NCBI RefSeq assembly: GCF_003172955.1
Contig: NZ_QGKR01000177.1
Coordinates: forward strand, 1 to 49,669
Source: Micromonospora acroterricola
GTDB taxonomy: Bacteria; Actinomycetota; Actinomycetes; Mycobacteriales; Micromonosporaceae
Reading direction: 5' to 3'
Length of the DNA: 49,669 bases
The notes below the pieces were generated by a model, which searched no databases, was not told the origin of the DNA, and saw only the letters and a list, made by a program, of their open reading frames with translations. Each line of letters begins with the position of its first letter. Position 1 is the first letter of the stretch. Position numbers and translations under genes: made by a program. Positions 9,144 to 17,197 of the stretch are shown in pieces.

Positions 9144-9998
9144 TCAGCCGGCGACGACCTCGTGGGCGAGCGCGACCAGGTCGGCGACGCCGGGGTGCCG
9201 GGGCGGGTGCCGCCAGGCCAGCAGCACGGTGACCTCCGGAGCGTCGGTGAGCGGCCGGTACGCCACCGCCGGCGTGGGGTACATCGCGGCGGTCGCGGAG
9301 GTGGTCACCCCCGCCGCCCGACCGGAGCTGATCGCGGCGAGCCAGTCGTCGGTGTTCGCCACCGGCACCACGGTCGCCGGGGCGGCGTCCACCGGCCAGA
9401 GGCCGAGCGTGGTGGTGCCGGTGGCGGTGTTCACCGCGATCGGCTGGTCGACCAGGTCGGCCAGGGCGAGCACGGCCCGCTCAGCCAGCGGGCTGTCCGC
9501 CGGGACCGTGGCGAGCCGGGGCTCGGTGAGCAGCCGCACGGTGCGCACGTCGGGCAGGTCGACCGGCTGACGCAGCACCGCGACGTCCACGGCGCCGCGG
9601 GCCAGCCCGGCGCTGCGGTCGTCGATGCGCAGCAGCTCCAGCGGCGTGTCCGGGTGGGCCTGCCGCCACCGGCGCAGCAGGGTGACGGTGTGCCCGCCCA
9701 GCGCCGACCAGGCGTGCCCGAGCCGCAGCGGCCGCCCGGCGGCGTACCCCGGGTCCAGCACGTCGTCGACGGCCGCGACGGCGGCGGCGGCCCGGTCCCG
9801 CAGCGACCGGCCGGCCGGCGTCAGGTGCAGGTGGTGGGTGGAGCGGTCGACCAGCCGGATCCCCAGATGGTCCTCCAACTGGCGCAGCGTGCGCGACAGC
9901 GCGGGCTGGGTGACCCGGAGCCGCCCGGCGGCGCGGGTGATGCTGCCCTCCTCGGCGATGGCGAGGAAGGCACGCAGGTGCCGCAGCTCCACGGTCAT
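9144..9998 (-). CDS. LysR-family transcriptional regulator
   Basis: Product of 284 residues. Residues about 4-63 form the LysR winged helix-turn-helix (LRHLRAFLAIAEEGSITRAA, then RVTQPALSRTLRQLE), followed by a periplasmic-binding-like effector domain. The ATG at 9998 fits the universal LysR N-terminus; the frame is open 119 codons upstream without family similarity. It is divergent from an EamA exporter starting at 10069, an arrangement in which the regulator usually controls the transporter and itself. A TATGCT -10 box lies 8 nt before the ATG, suggesting a leaderless message. The inducer cannot be predicted. Confidence 0.93.
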   Translation of the reverse strand: MTVELRHLRAFLAIAEEGSITRAAGRLRVTQPALSRTLRQLEDHLGIRLVDRSTHHLHLTPAGRSLRDRAAAAVAAVDDVLDPGYAAGRPLRLGHAWSALGGHTVTLLRRWRQAHPDTPLELLRIDDRSAGLARGAVDVAVLRQPVDLPDVRTVRLLTEPRLATVPADSPLAERAVLALADLVDQPIAVNTATGTTTLGLWPVDAAPATVVPVANTDDWLAAISSGRAAGVTTSATAAMYPTPAVAYRPLTDAPEVTVLLAWRHPPRHPGVADLVALAHEVVAG

Positions 9999-10015
9999 AA
10001 CCTCGAAGCATAACC
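9996..10015. repeat. CATAACC direct repeat in the LysR/EamA intergenic region
   Basis: CATAACC occurs at 9996-10002 and 10009-10015, 13 bp apart. The first copy contains the LysR start codon and the second overlaps its presumed -10 box. It is positioned to be an autoregulatory site, but it could be chance. Confidence 0.35.
10007..10012 (-). promoter_or_regulatory. -10 box of the LysR gene (leaderless)
   Basis: TATGCT on the minus strand, 8 nt before the ATG at 9998; no Shine-Dalgarno sequence between. Confidence 0.45.
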
Positions 10016-10068
10016 GCAGTGGAACCGGCATTTCCCTCCCCCACGCCGCACCCCATACCGTCGCAACC

Positions 10069-10983
10069 GTGACCGACACCCTGCTGCCCGACCGACCGAC
10101 ACCCACCGTCGCGTCGACCGGCCGGGCCGGTGGCGTCGGCGCCGTCGGCATGGTGCTCGGCGGCGCGCTGTCGGTGCAGTTCGGCTCCGCCGTCGCCGCG
10201 CTGCTCTTCCCGCGGACCGGGGTGGCCGGGGCGGTGACCCTGCGACTGACGATCTCGGCCGTGCTGCTGCTCGTCGTGTGCCGGCCCCGACTGCGCGGGC
10301 ACGACCGGGGGGCATGGGCCGCCGCCGGCGCGTTCGGCCTGGCGCTGGCCGGCATGAATTCCCTCTTCTACCAGGCCATCGAGCGGATCCCGCTGGGCCC
10401 GGCGGTGACCCTGGAGGTGCTCGGCCCGCTGGCGCTGTCGGTGTTCACCGCCCGCCGGCTGGCCAGTTGGTGCTGGGCGGGGCTGGCGCTGGCCGGGGTG
10501 GCGCTGCTCGGGCAGGGCGGCTTCGACCGGCTGAACCCCGCCGGGGTGGCGTTCGCGTTCGGCGCGGGCGCGATGTGGGCCGCGTACATCGTGCTCAGCG
10601 CCCGGGTCGGCGGCCGGTTCCCGGGAGCGGACGGGCTGGCCCTGGCGCTGACCCTCGCCGCGCTGGTCACCCTGCCGCTCGGCGTCGTCGACGGCGGCGC
10701 GGCGCTGCTCGACCCGGCCGTGCTGGCGCTCGGCACGGTCCTCGCGGTGCTCGCCTCCGGGCTGCCGTACACCCTGGAGCTGCTGGCGCTGCGCCGGATG
10801 CCCACCGCCACCTTCGCGGTGCTGATGAGCCTCGGCCCGGCCATCGCCACGCTGGCCGGGTGGCTGGTGCTGCGGCAGGCGCTGACCCTGCTGGAGTGCG
10901 CCGCCATCGTGCTGGTCATCGCGGCCAGCATCGGCGCCGTGCGGGTCAGCGCAGCAGCCGCAGCGCGCCCGGAACGGCGCTGA
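10069..10983 (+). CDS. EamA/DMT-family exporter (RhtA-like)
   Basis: Product of about 304 residues with some ten hydrophobic segments arranged as two EamA repeats of five, typical of drug/metabolite exporters. Small-residue motifs such as AFGAGAMWAAYIVLS and a helix-breaking LPYTLELLALRRMPT near the start of the last repeat resemble the RhtA (threonine/homoserine) exporter group. The GTG at 10069 places the first membrane segment about 25 residues in; only a weak CATACC box precedes it. It is divergent from the LysR regulator, which probably controls it. Its last 38 nt overlap the end of the convergent lipid kinase gene. Family is secure; substrate is inference. Confidence 0.9.
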   Translation: MTDTLLPDRPTPTVASTGRAGGVGAVGMVLGGALSVQFGSAVAALLFPRTGVAGAVTLRLTISAVLLLVVCRPRLRGHDRGAWAAAGAFGLALAGMNSLFYQAIERIPLGPAVTLEVLGPLALSVFTARRLASWCWAGLALAGVALLGQGGFDRLNPAGVAFAFGAGAMWAAYIVLSARVGGRFPGADGLALALTLAALVTLPLGVVDGGAALLDPAVLALGTVLAVLASGLPYTLELLALRRMPTATFAVLMSLGPAIATLAGWLVLRQALTLLECAAIVLVIAASIGAVRVSAAAAARPERR

Positions 10984-11866
10984 CGGTCACCGGCAGGTCC
11001 AGCGAACGCTCGCCGTCGGCGTACGTGGTGATGCCCTCGGCGCTCAGCTCCACCGTCCGCGCCCGGTAGGTGCGGACGAGCGGGTGCTCGACGTGGGTGC
11101 CGTGGTAGATGCGGGGCTTGATCCGGATCAGGGTGCGCCGGTCGATCCGGCCACCCACCACCACGTCGAGCAGCCCGTCCGTCGGGTCGGCGTCCGGGCA
11201 GATCCGCATCCCGCCCCCGTAGCTCGGGCAGTTGCCCACCGCCACCAGCACCGCGTCCAGCTCGTGCGGCACCCCGTCCAGCCGCAGCGTGTACCGCCGG
11301 GGTCGCAGCCGGGCCAGCTCGACGAGGATCGCCAGGTCGTACCGGCGGGGGCCGCGCGGCCAGCGCATCCGGTTGGCCCGCTCGTTGACGATCGCGTCGA
11401 ACCCGGCCGCGAGGACCGCCCCGTACCAGCGCTCGCCGCCATCGGCGCCGGTCATCCGGGCCAGGTCGACGAGACTGCTGCGGCCGGCGCGCAGCGCGTC
11501 GGCGATCACCGCCACCGCCGCCAGCGGATCGGCCGGGAAGCCGGTGTCCACGGCGAAGTCGTTGCCGGTGCCCGCCGGCACGGCGCCGAACGGCACGTCG
11601 GTGCCGGCGGCGGCCTGCAACGCCCGGTGCACCGTGCCGTCCCCGCCGATCGCGACCAGCGCGCCGGCACCGTCGCTGACCGCGGCGCGACACACCGCCT
11701 CGGCCTGTGCGGGGCTCGCTGCCGACAGCACCTCGACCGGCCGCCCGGCGACGGCCAGCCCGTCCAGCAGCCGGGAAAGCAGGCCGCGGTGCCGCCCCCG
11801 GCCGGCCGTGGGGTTGGCGAGCACGGCGACGGGGCCACCGGCGTGCGGGTGATCGTCTGCGGTCAC
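10946..11866 (-). CDS. Diacylglycerol/lipid kinase (DagK catalytic domain)
   Basis: Cytoplasmic or membrane-associated lipid kinase of 306 residues that should phosphorylate diacylglycerol or a related lipid with ATP. The nucleotide-binding signature is present in order: AVLANPTAGRGRHRG near residue 20, IGGDGTVHRAL near 80, and VPAGTGNDFAVD near 100. The C-terminal half carries the second beta-sandwich domain (GGGMRICPDADPTDGLLDVV, then TYADGERS). The GTG at 11866 is chosen because TACGGT ends 7 nt upstream and the family fold starts there. The frame extends 64 codons further with no similarity. Its 3' end overlaps the EamA gene by 38 nt on the opposite strand. Confidence 0.92.
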   Translation of the reverse strand: MTADDHPHAGGPVAVLANPTAGRGRHRGLLSRLLDGLAVAGRPVEVLSAASPAQAEAVCRAAVSDGAGALVAIGGDGTVHRALQAAAGTDVPFGAVPAGTGNDFAVDTGFPADPLAAVAVIADALRAGRSSLVDLARMTGADGGERWYGAVLAAGFDAIVNERANRMRWPRGPRRYDLAILVELARLRPRRYTLRLDGVPHELDAVLVAVGNCPSYGGGMRICPDADPTDGLLDVVVGGRIDRRTLIRIKPRIYHGTHVEHPLVRTYRARTVELSAEGITTYADGERSLDLPVTVSAVPGALRLLR

Positions 11867-11873
11867 GGGCAGC

Positions 11874-11879
11874 ACCGTA
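11874..11879 (-). promoter_or_regulatory. -10 box of the lipid kinase gene (leaderless)
   Basis: TACGGT on the minus strand, 7 nt before the GTG at 11866, with no Shine-Dalgarno sequence. Confidence 0.5.
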
Positions 11880-12066
11880 GCCGGTCCGACGGCCGCCGTA
11901 CATCCGCCGGGACGACCGCACCAGCGGTCCCGGTCGCGCCGCTCACCGTGAGGAGGTCGCGGTGGTTCCCTGGATCCCGCGCGAGCCGCCACGACGCGAG
12001 TTTCGTCGAACGACGGCGATACACGCCAGGCCGTGAGTTCCGTCGATCGCGAGGCCACGACGCGGC

Positions 12067-12098
12067 GACGCCGCCCCCCGGCAGGCGGGGACGGCGTC
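12067..12098 (-). terminator. Hairpin downstream of tatC
   Basis: GACGCCG (12067-12073) pairs with CGGCGTC (12092-12098), with a C-rich/G-rich inner stem extending it. It lies 25 nt past the tatC stop. Confidence 0.7.
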
Positions 12099-12122
12099 GG
12101 CGAACCGGGCGGCGCGGGACCG

Positions 12123-13076
12123 TCAGGTCATGTCGTCGTAGCGGCGTTCGATCGGGGCCGGTGGGGCGATCGGGTCCGGTGCGCCCACCGGCGCGGTCAC
12201 GTCCACCCGCTGCCCCGCCTCGACCGGCTCGGGGTCGTGTTCCAGCGGCGACACCTCGTCGTCGTCGAGGCCGGCGTAGACCTCCTTGTCCCGCCCACGC
12301 CGCCTGTCGTTGATGAACGCGACGCCGACCGCGGCGAAGTAGAGCGCCGAGAGACAGAGCGCCAGAGCGGTCATCCCGAACGGGTCCGGGGTGGGGGTGA
12401 CCACGGCGGAGAAGGCGAAGAACACGAAGATCGCCACCCGCCACCAACTGAGCAGCCGCTTCGCGCTGGCCAGGCCCACGAAGTTGAGCATCAGCACGAT
12501 CAGGGGGAACTCGAACGCCACCCCGAACAGCAGGATCAGGTTGGTGACGAACGAGATGTAGCGGGTGACTTCCAGGTTGGTCGAGATGTCGTCGCCCGAC
12601 ACGTTCAGCAGGAACTCGAGGCCCTTGGTCGTGACGAAGAACGCGAGCACCGCGCCGGCCGCGAACAGCGGGGCCGCGAGAGCGGTGAAGATGTACGCGT
12701 AACGCCGCTCGTGCCGGTGCAGACCGGGCGCGATGAACGCCCAGAGCTGGTAGAGCCAGATCGGCGCCGCGATGATCAGACCCACCCACAGGCCGATCTT
12801 CAGGTTCAGCAGGAAGACGTCCGCGACGCCGAGCTGGACGAACTTGCACTTGCCGGTGACCGGATCGAGTGACGCTGGCAGGTCGCAGTACGGCTTCGAG
12901 AGCAGCACCCGGACCGGCGTCGCCAGCCAGATGCCGACACCGAAGCCGAGCATGATCGCCAGCGAGGCACGGAACAGACGGTTGCGCAGCTCGCGGACGT
13001 GCTCGATGAGCGTCATCGAACCGTCGGAGGCTCGCTCGAAGGTGCTCGGGCCGCGTTTACGCAGTGCGAAGGCCAC
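12123..13076 (-). CDS. tatC: Sec-independent translocase subunit TatC
   Basis: Multi-spanning core of the twin-arginine translocase, which recognises RR signal peptides of folded proteins and recruits TatA. The 317-residue product has six hydrophobic segments and the family N-terminus (MTLIEHVRELRNRLFRA), with the conserved Glu in this cytosolic segment and FxxP-type residues in FEFPLIVLMLN. The first periplasmic loop is long and holds two Cys (YCDLPASLDPVTGKCKF). A charged Pro-rich cytoplasmic tail of about 60 residues ends the protein. The GTG at 13076 has a weak GAGAGG about 10 nt upstream. It lies 18 nt downstream of tatA, so the two are co-transcribed. Confidence 0.96.
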   Translation of the reverse strand: MAFALRKRGPSTFERASDGSMTLIEHVRELRNRLFRASLAIMLGFGVGIWLATPVRVLLSKPYCDLPASLDPVTGKCKFVQLGVADVFLLNLKIGLWVGLIIAAPIWLYQLWAFIAPGLHRHERRYAYIFTALAAPLFAAGAVLAFFVTTKGLEFLLNVSGDDISTNLEVTRYISFVTNLILLFGVAFEFPLIVLMLNFVGLASAKRLLSWWRVAIFVFFAFSAVVTPTPDPFGMTALALCLSALYFAAVGVAFINDRRRGRDKEVYAGLDDDEVSPLEHDPEPVEAGQRVDVTAPVGAPDPIAPPAPIERRYDDMT

Positions 13077-13094
13077 GGTGCTCGGGCCTCTCGG

Positions 13095-13388
13095 TCAGTT
13101 GTCGCGGACGCGGTGCACCGGGTCGGCGACCGGCTGCTGCGGCGGCGCCTGCTGGTACGGCGCCTGCTGCGGCTGCCCGACCTGCGGCGGCATCGGCTGG
13201 TAGCCGGCCTGCGCGTCGGCCTTCTCGGCGAGGTCGCGGTCGTCGTCCTGCAGGCTCTTGGTCTCGGCCTTGATGATCCGCAGCGAACGGCCGAGCGAGC
13301 GGGCCGCGTCGGGGAGCCGCTTCGCACCGAAGAGCAGGATCAGCACAACCACGAGAACCGCGATGTGCCACGGCTTGAGGGCACCCAT
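13095..13388 (-). CDS. tatA: Sec-independent translocase subunit TatA
   Basis: Pore-forming subunit of the twin-arginine translocase, 97 residues. A short N-terminal membrane helix (about 7-21, [20 protein letters not shown]) is followed by the FGAKRLPD hinge, an amphipathic helix ([15 protein letters not shown]) and a Gln/Pro-rich disordered tail, the normal TatA layout. The ATG at 13388 has GGAG 7 nt upstream. The frame stays open 46 codons further without TatA character. Its position directly before tatC, downstream of pafBC on the same strand, matches the mycobacterial order. Confidence 0.95.
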   Translation of the reverse strand: MGALKPWHIAVLVVVLILLFGAKRLPDAARSLGRSLRIIKAETKSLQDDDRDLAEKADAQAGYQPMPPQVGQPQQAPYQQAPPQQPVADPVHRVRDN

Positions 13389-13501
13389 GAGAAGCTCCAG
13401 TCGCTCTGTGTGTCCGGGGGCGGTACGCAGCCCATCGTACGTGCGGATCGGCCCGTTGCCACCTGCCGGGTGGCGCTGGGCCGGCCCGGCCGGGTGAAGT
13501 C

Positions 13502-13535
13502 TTGACCAACCGCGATGATCAGTCAACCGTCGCGG
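13502..13535. repeat. Interleaved inverted repeats upstream of tatA
   Basis: TTGAC (13502-13506) pairs with GTCAA (13522-13526), and CCGCGA (13510-13515) pairs with TCGCGG (13530-13535), around a central TGATCA. It lies in the 205-bp gap before tatA, which otherwise holds no gene. It could be an operator or chance. Confidence 0.3.
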
Positions 13536-13593
13536 AGCGGTCGGGCCCGCAGCGACCCTCCCCGACCAGGGGTGGGGCCGCGACGGGGGTCGA

Positions 13594-13839
13594 TCAGCCG
13601 CGCTTGGCCTTGATCACCGCGAGCCGTTGCTGCGCGGTGTCGAGCTGACGCTGGACGCCCTCGGCGCGCTGCTGCAGCGCCTCGGCGGTTTCCCGCAGCG
13701 CCTCGGCCTCGGTGGCCCGTCGCTGCAACGCCACGGCGGCACGGCGCAGCTGAGGCAGCCGGGCCAGCACCGGGCGCACGGCGAGCGCGAGCGCCACGAG
13801 CGGGAGCAGCACCACCGCGAGCACGATCCAGATCAGCAC
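13594..13839 (-). CDS. Small single-pass membrane protein with coiled coil
   Basis: Product of 81 residues that I do not recognise. An N-terminal membrane segment (about 2-22, [20 protein letters not shown]) is followed by a continuous charged helix rich in Arg, Glu, Gln and Ala with heptad spacing ([20 protein letters not shown]), a likely cytoplasmic coiled coil ending in KAKRG. The GTG at 13839 is chosen because TAGGCT ends 7 nt before it; the upstream open frame is Arg/Pro-rich and crosses a palindromic repeat. It sits between pafC and tatA on the same strand. It might be a scaffold or a membrane-complex accessory, but that is a guess. Confidence 0.72.
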   Translation of the reverse strand: MLIWIVLAVVLLPLVALALAVRPVLARLPQLRRAAVALQRRATEAEALRETAEALQQRAEGVQRQLDTAQQRLAVIKAKRG

Positions 13840-13846
13840 GGGCGTC

Positions 13847-13852
13847 AGCCTA
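13847..13852 (-). promoter_or_regulatory. -10 box of the small coiled-coil gene (leaderless)
   Basis: TAGGCT on the minus strand, 7 nt before the GTG at 13839. Confidence 0.5.
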
Positions 13853-13890
13853 CTGGGTGCGGCCGGCCACCGCCGGGTCGCCCGACGGTG

Positions 13891-13967
13891 ATCGACTCGG
13901 TTTTGGTGATGGCGCGGTGTCCCGGGGCGGTGGATACATACCCCGATGTCAGGGATACCGAGTCGAT
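13891..13967. repeat. 77-bp palindromic intergenic element
   Basis: Perfect 11-bp terminal arms (ATCGACTCGGT at 13891-13901 and ACCGAGTCGAT at 13957-13967) enclose a partly self-complementary core including GGTGTCCCGGGG and CCCCGATGTC. It sits between pafC and the small coiled-coil gene. It resembles a REP- or MITE-like intergenic repeat; the rest of this window has no second copy that I noticed. Confidence 0.55.
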
Positions 13968-13987
13968 TCCGGCCGGGCCGGCTGGTC

Positions 13988-15010
13988 CTACGCCGGGACG
14001 GCGGGCTCACCGGCCGGCCGGGGCGCGGCGGTCGGCGCGGGCACGGCGTACGCGTCCAGCGCGGCGGCGGCCGTCGCACGGACCTGCTCGGCCAGCTCGA
14101 CCGGGGCGACCACAGCGACGTCCGGGCCCAGGCCGAGCACGAACCGGCGGGCCCACCCCAGGTCGGTCACGCGCAGCGAGACCAGCCACTGGTCACCGTC
14201 ACCGGCCTCCACCCGCTCGCACGGGTAGTACTCGGTGATCCACCGCTCGCCGCGGCCGATCCGCAGCGTGATCAACGGCAGGTCGGGCGACGGGCGGAAG
14301 ACGCCCTCGGTCAGGTCGTGCGGGACGGCCTGCGGAGGGACGGTGGCCGGCTCGTCCAGCTCGATGATCGCGTCGATCCGGTCGGCCCGGAACAGTCGGA
14401 CCGCCTCCGCGCGGCGGCACCACGCCTCCACGTACGCGCGGCCGCCCACCATCAGCATCCGCAGCGGGTCGATGACCCGGTCGGTGGTCTCGTCGCGGGC
14501 CGCCGTGTAGTAGGTGATCCGCAGCGCCCGGCCGCCCTCCACGGCGGCGCGCAGCGCCTCCACCCGGCGGGTGTCCCCGGGCAACCGGACCGCCACCGGC
14601 GCGCCCACCAGGTCGCCGGCGGCGTCCTCGATCTTCGCGAGGGCCCGCTCGACGGCCTCCCGGTTGGCCACACCGGGCGTCTCGGCGAGCATCCGCAGCG
14701 CCACCACGAGGGCCAGCGCCTCGTCGGGGGTGAGCCGCAGCGGGCGGTCGATGCCGGCGTCGTAGGTGATCGTCACCCGGTCGCCGTCGAAGGCCATGTC
14801 GATCAGGTCGCCGGGGCCGTAGCCGGGCAGCCCGCACACCCAGAGCAGCTCCAGGTCCTCGCGCAACTGCCGCTCGGTGACACCCAGGTCACCGGCCGCC
14901 TCGGCGATCTCGATGCCCGGTCGGGCCAGCAGGTAGGGAACCAGGTTGAGCAGCCGGGCCAGGCGGTCGGCGGAGGCCCGGGAGCCGCCCCGGGCGGCCG
15001 GCCGGGTCAT
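13988..15010 (-). CDS. pafC: WYL-domain transcriptional regulator PafC
   Basis: Product of 340 residues. An N-terminal helix-turn-helix (about 15-70, ASADRLARLLNLVPYLLARP, then GVTERQLREDLELLW) is followed by a WYL domain (ALRITYYTAARDETTDRVIDP, then LFRADRI) and a C-terminal WCX domain. In mycobacteria PafB and PafC form a heterodimer that activates the LexA-independent DNA-damage response; WYL domains are thought to sense single-stranded DNA or a related ligand. The ATG at 15010 overlaps the pafB stop by four bases (ATGA), so the partners are translationally coupled. The larger frame extending to 15682 is an overlap artefact within pafB. The gene is next in line after pafB and not far from pafA. 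Confidence 0.94.
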   Translation of the reverse strand: MTRPAARGGSRASADRLARLLNLVPYLLARPGIEIAEAAGDLGVTERQLREDLELLWVCGLPGYGPGDLIDMAFDGDRVTITYDAGIDRPLRLTPDEALALVVALRMLAETPGVANREAVERALAKIEDAAGDLVGAPVAVRLPGDTRRVEALRAAVEGGRALRITYYTAARDETTDRVIDPLRMLMVGGRAYVEAWCRRAEAVRLFRADRIDAIIELDEPATVPPQAVPHDLTEGVFRPSPDLPLITLRIGRGERWITEYYPCERVEAGDGDQWLVSLRVTDLGWARRFVLGLGPDVAVVAPVELAEQVRATAAAALDAYAVPAPTAAPRPAGEPAVPA

Positions 15011-16005
15011 CGGGCGCCCCCGGTGACGGCCAGCTCGTCGTGGCGGGCGGCGATCTCCTTGAGTCGTTGGATGACCGCCTCGCGGACCTCCGGCGGGTCG
15101 AGCACCCGCACGTCGGGGCCGTACCCGACGAGTTGGCCGGCCAGCCCGTCCGGGTCGGCGTACGGCAGGACCAGCCGGTCGCCGTCCGGCCCGGCGGTCA
15201 CCTCGACCGCCCAGCGGCGCAGCCCGGCTGCCCGGCCCGGAGCGGCCAGCACGGTGGCCCGGCCGGTGCGCTCCACCGGGCCGGACCAGCGGGCCACGTG
15301 GCTGATCAGGTCGACGCCGGCCGGCGGCTCGTACCCGCCGGACTCGCCGGTCACCCGGACCGCGCCGACCACCCGGGACAACCGGAAGCAGCGGGTCGCC
15401 GCGCGGTCCAGGTCGTGGCCGACCACGTACCACCGGCCGCGCCAGCAGACCACGCCCCACGGCTGGAGCCGGCGGCGGCTGGGCGCGTCCCGGTCGGGCA
15501 CCCGGTAGTCGAAGCCGACCTCGCGGCGGTCGCGGGCGGCGGCGGTCAGCGGCGCGAACGCCGGGTCGACGGTGACCATCGGCTCCAGGCCCAGCGTGGC
15601 CTGCGGGTCCACGTCCACCCCGGCGGCGCGCAGCTTGGCCAGCCCGGACGACGCGGCGGCGGCGAGGCCGGCGTGCTGCCACAGCCGCGCGGCGATGCCC
15701 ACGGCGGCGGCCTCGTCCGGTTCGAGGGGGATGTCGGGCAGGGCGTACTCGCGGTGGGCGATGCGGTAACCGGGCTCGGCGTCGAAGGCGCTGGCCGTCC
15801 CGGTCTCCAGCGGCACGCCCAGCTCGCGCAGCTCAGCCTTGTCACGCTCGAACTTGCGCTGGAACGCCTCGTGGTCACGGGCGTCGTCGGGATCGTGCTC
15901 GTAACCGGGCACGGTCGCGGCGATCTGCGCGGCGGTCAGGAACCGTCGCGTGGACAGCAGGCAGATCACCAGGTTGACCAGGCGTTCGGTGCGGGTCCGC
16001 GACAC
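15007..16005 (-). CDS. pafB: WYL-domain transcriptional regulator PafB
   Basis: Product of 332 residues. The HTH_11-type DNA-binding domain is at residues about 5-75 (RTERLVNLVICLLSTRRFLT, AAQIAATVPGY), with a WYL domain in the middle (VGFDYRVPD, then RWYVVGHD with the characteristic W-Y pair, and RCFRLSRV) and a WCX extension. It is the partner of PafC. The GTG at 16005 is supported by a TAGCGT box 6 nt upstream and by the absence of any Shine-Dalgarno sequence. Known PafBC targets are DNA-repair genes; I did not find a convincing target motif in this window. The intervening oxalate decarboxylase, DUF3866 and CDF genes separate pafBC from pafA, which are adjacent in M. tuberculosis. Confidence 0.94.
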   Translation of the reverse strand: MSRTRTERLVNLVICLLSTRRFLTAAQIAATVPGYEHDPDDARDHEAFQRKFERDKAELRELGVPLETGTASAFDAEPGYRIAHREYALPDIPLEPDEAAAVGIAARLWQHAGLAAAASSGLAKLRAAGVDVDPQATLGLEPMVTVDPAFAPLTAAARDRREVGFDYRVPDRDAPSRRRLQPWGVVCWRGRWYVVGHDLDRAATRCFRLSRVVGAVRVTGESGGYEPPAGVDLISHVARWSGPVERTGRATVLAAPGRAAGLRRWAVEVTAGPDGDRLVLPYADPDGLAGQLVGYGPDVRVLDPPEVREAVIQRLKEIAARHDELAVTGGAR

Positions 16006-16011
16006 GGGTAG

Positions 16012-16017
16012 ACGCTA
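16012..16017 (-). promoter_or_regulatory. -10 box of pafBC (leaderless)
   Basis: TAGCGT on the minus strand, 6 nt before the GTG at 16005. Confidence 0.5.
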
Positions 16018-16119
16018 GCAGCCGACACGCGCAGGACGTGCACCCACGCTGGCGTGCCGCACATCTGTTCGGATCGGCGGGTCCGGGCCGCTCGCCCGGC
16101 GCGGCGCCGCCACCGGACT

Positions 16120-16125
16120 TAGGGT
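16120..16125 (+). promoter_or_regulatory. -10 box of the CDF transporter gene (leaderless)
   Basis: TAGGGT followed by 7 nt and ATG at 16133. It favours that ATG over the in-frame GTG at 16124, which lies within the box region. Confidence 0.5.
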
Positions 16126-16132
16126 GGCCCTC

Positions 16133-17137
16133 ATGTCGGAAGCGGCGGAGGTCAAGACCGAGAGCGTCGGCACCGTGATCGTCGCGGGGGCCGCGAACCT
16201 CGCCATCGCGGTGGCCAAGCTGATCGCCGGGCTGATCTCCGGCTCGGCCGCGATGCTCTCCGAGGCGGCGCACTCGGTGGCCGACACCACCACCGAGGTG
16301 CTGCTCTACCAGGCGCTGCGCCGTGGCGCCCGGCCGGCGGACACCCGGCACCCCTTCGGGTACGGCAAGGAGAGCTACGTCTGGGCGTTCTTCGCCGCCA
16401 TGTTCACCTTCGTCGCCGGCGCCGGTTTCGCGGTCACCCACGGCGTCACCACGATCCTGGTGCACAAGCACAGTGGCGACTACCTGGTCTCGTACATCGT
16501 GCTGGGCGCGTCGTTCGTCATCGAGTCGATCTCACTGGCCCGGGCGGTGCGGCAGGTCCGCGGCGAGTCCCGGCGGTGGCGGACGACTCCCCGGCGGTTC
16601 CTGCGGCTGACCGCCGACACCACCGTCAAGGCCGTCTTCCTGGAGGACAGCGCCGCGCTGATCGGCCTGCTGCTGGCCGCGCTCGGGGTCGGTCTGTCCC
16701 AGGCCACCGGCGACGAGGTGTGGGACGGTGTCGCGTCGATCCTGATCGGCGTCCTGCTGCTGGTCGTCGCCGGGATACTCGCCAGCAACAACCTGTCGCT
16801 GCTGGTCGGCCGGGCGGTCCCCGAGCGGCTGCGCCGCGAGATCGAGCAGGAGCTGGCCCGGCTGCCCGAGGTGGAGCGGATCGACACCCTGCTGACCATG
16901 CAGCTCGGCCCGGACGACATCCTGGTCGCCGCGAAGGTCGACTTCCGCGACGAGGCGACCGGCGCCGCCATCGAGGCCACCGCCGACGAGGCGGAACGGC
17001 GGCTCACCGAGCGGTACCCGGAGATCCGCTACGTCTTCCTCGACCCCACCCGTTCCCTGCCCGGTGCGGACGGCCGCACCCGGAACATCCAGGCCGCCCC
17101 GAGCCCCGACGCCGGCGGCGAACCCGGCCCCGCCTGA
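16133..17137 (+). CDS. Cation diffusion facilitator (CDF) family metal transporter
   Basis: Inner-membrane divalent-metal/proton antiporter of about 334 residues. Six hydrophobic segments are followed by a cytoplasmic CDF C-terminal domain (about 210-300, ELARLPEVERIDTLLTMQLG). The metal site in the second membrane helix is visible as the H-x-x-x-D pattern in EAAHSVADTTTEVLL. In the fifth helix the usual H/D pair reads as EDSAALIG, which resembles the branch containing eukaryotic ZnT9 rather than classic FieF or ZitB. The ATG at 16133 is placed by a leaderless box. It is divergent from pafB with about 130 bp between. Zinc or manganese is the likely substrate, by inference. Confidence 0.9.
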   Translation: MSEAAEVKTESVGTVIVAGAANLAIAVAKLIAGLISGSAAMLSEAAHSVADTTTEVLLYQALRRGARPADTRHPFGYGKESYVWAFFAAMFTFVAGAGFAVTHGVTTILVHKHSGDYLVSYIVLGASFVIESISLARAVRQVRGESRRWRTTPRRFLRLTADTTVKAVFLEDSAALIGLLLAALGVGLSQATGDEVWDGVASILIGVLLLVVAGILASNNLSLLVGRAVPERLRREIEQELARLPEVERIDTLLTMQLGPDDILVAAKVDFRDEATGAAIEATADEAERRLTERYPEIRYVFLDPTRSLPGADGRTRNIQAAPSPDAGGEPGPA

Positions 17138-17184
17138 GCCACGCCGTCGGACCACCCGGGCGCGGGGCGCCGGCCGCGCGCGGC

Positions 17185-17190
17185 TAGCGT
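17185..17190 (+). promoter_or_regulatory. -10 box of the DUF3866 gene (leaderless)
   Basis: TAGCGT followed by 7 nt and ATG at 17198. Confidence 0.5.
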
Positions 17191-17197
17191 GCCCGTC

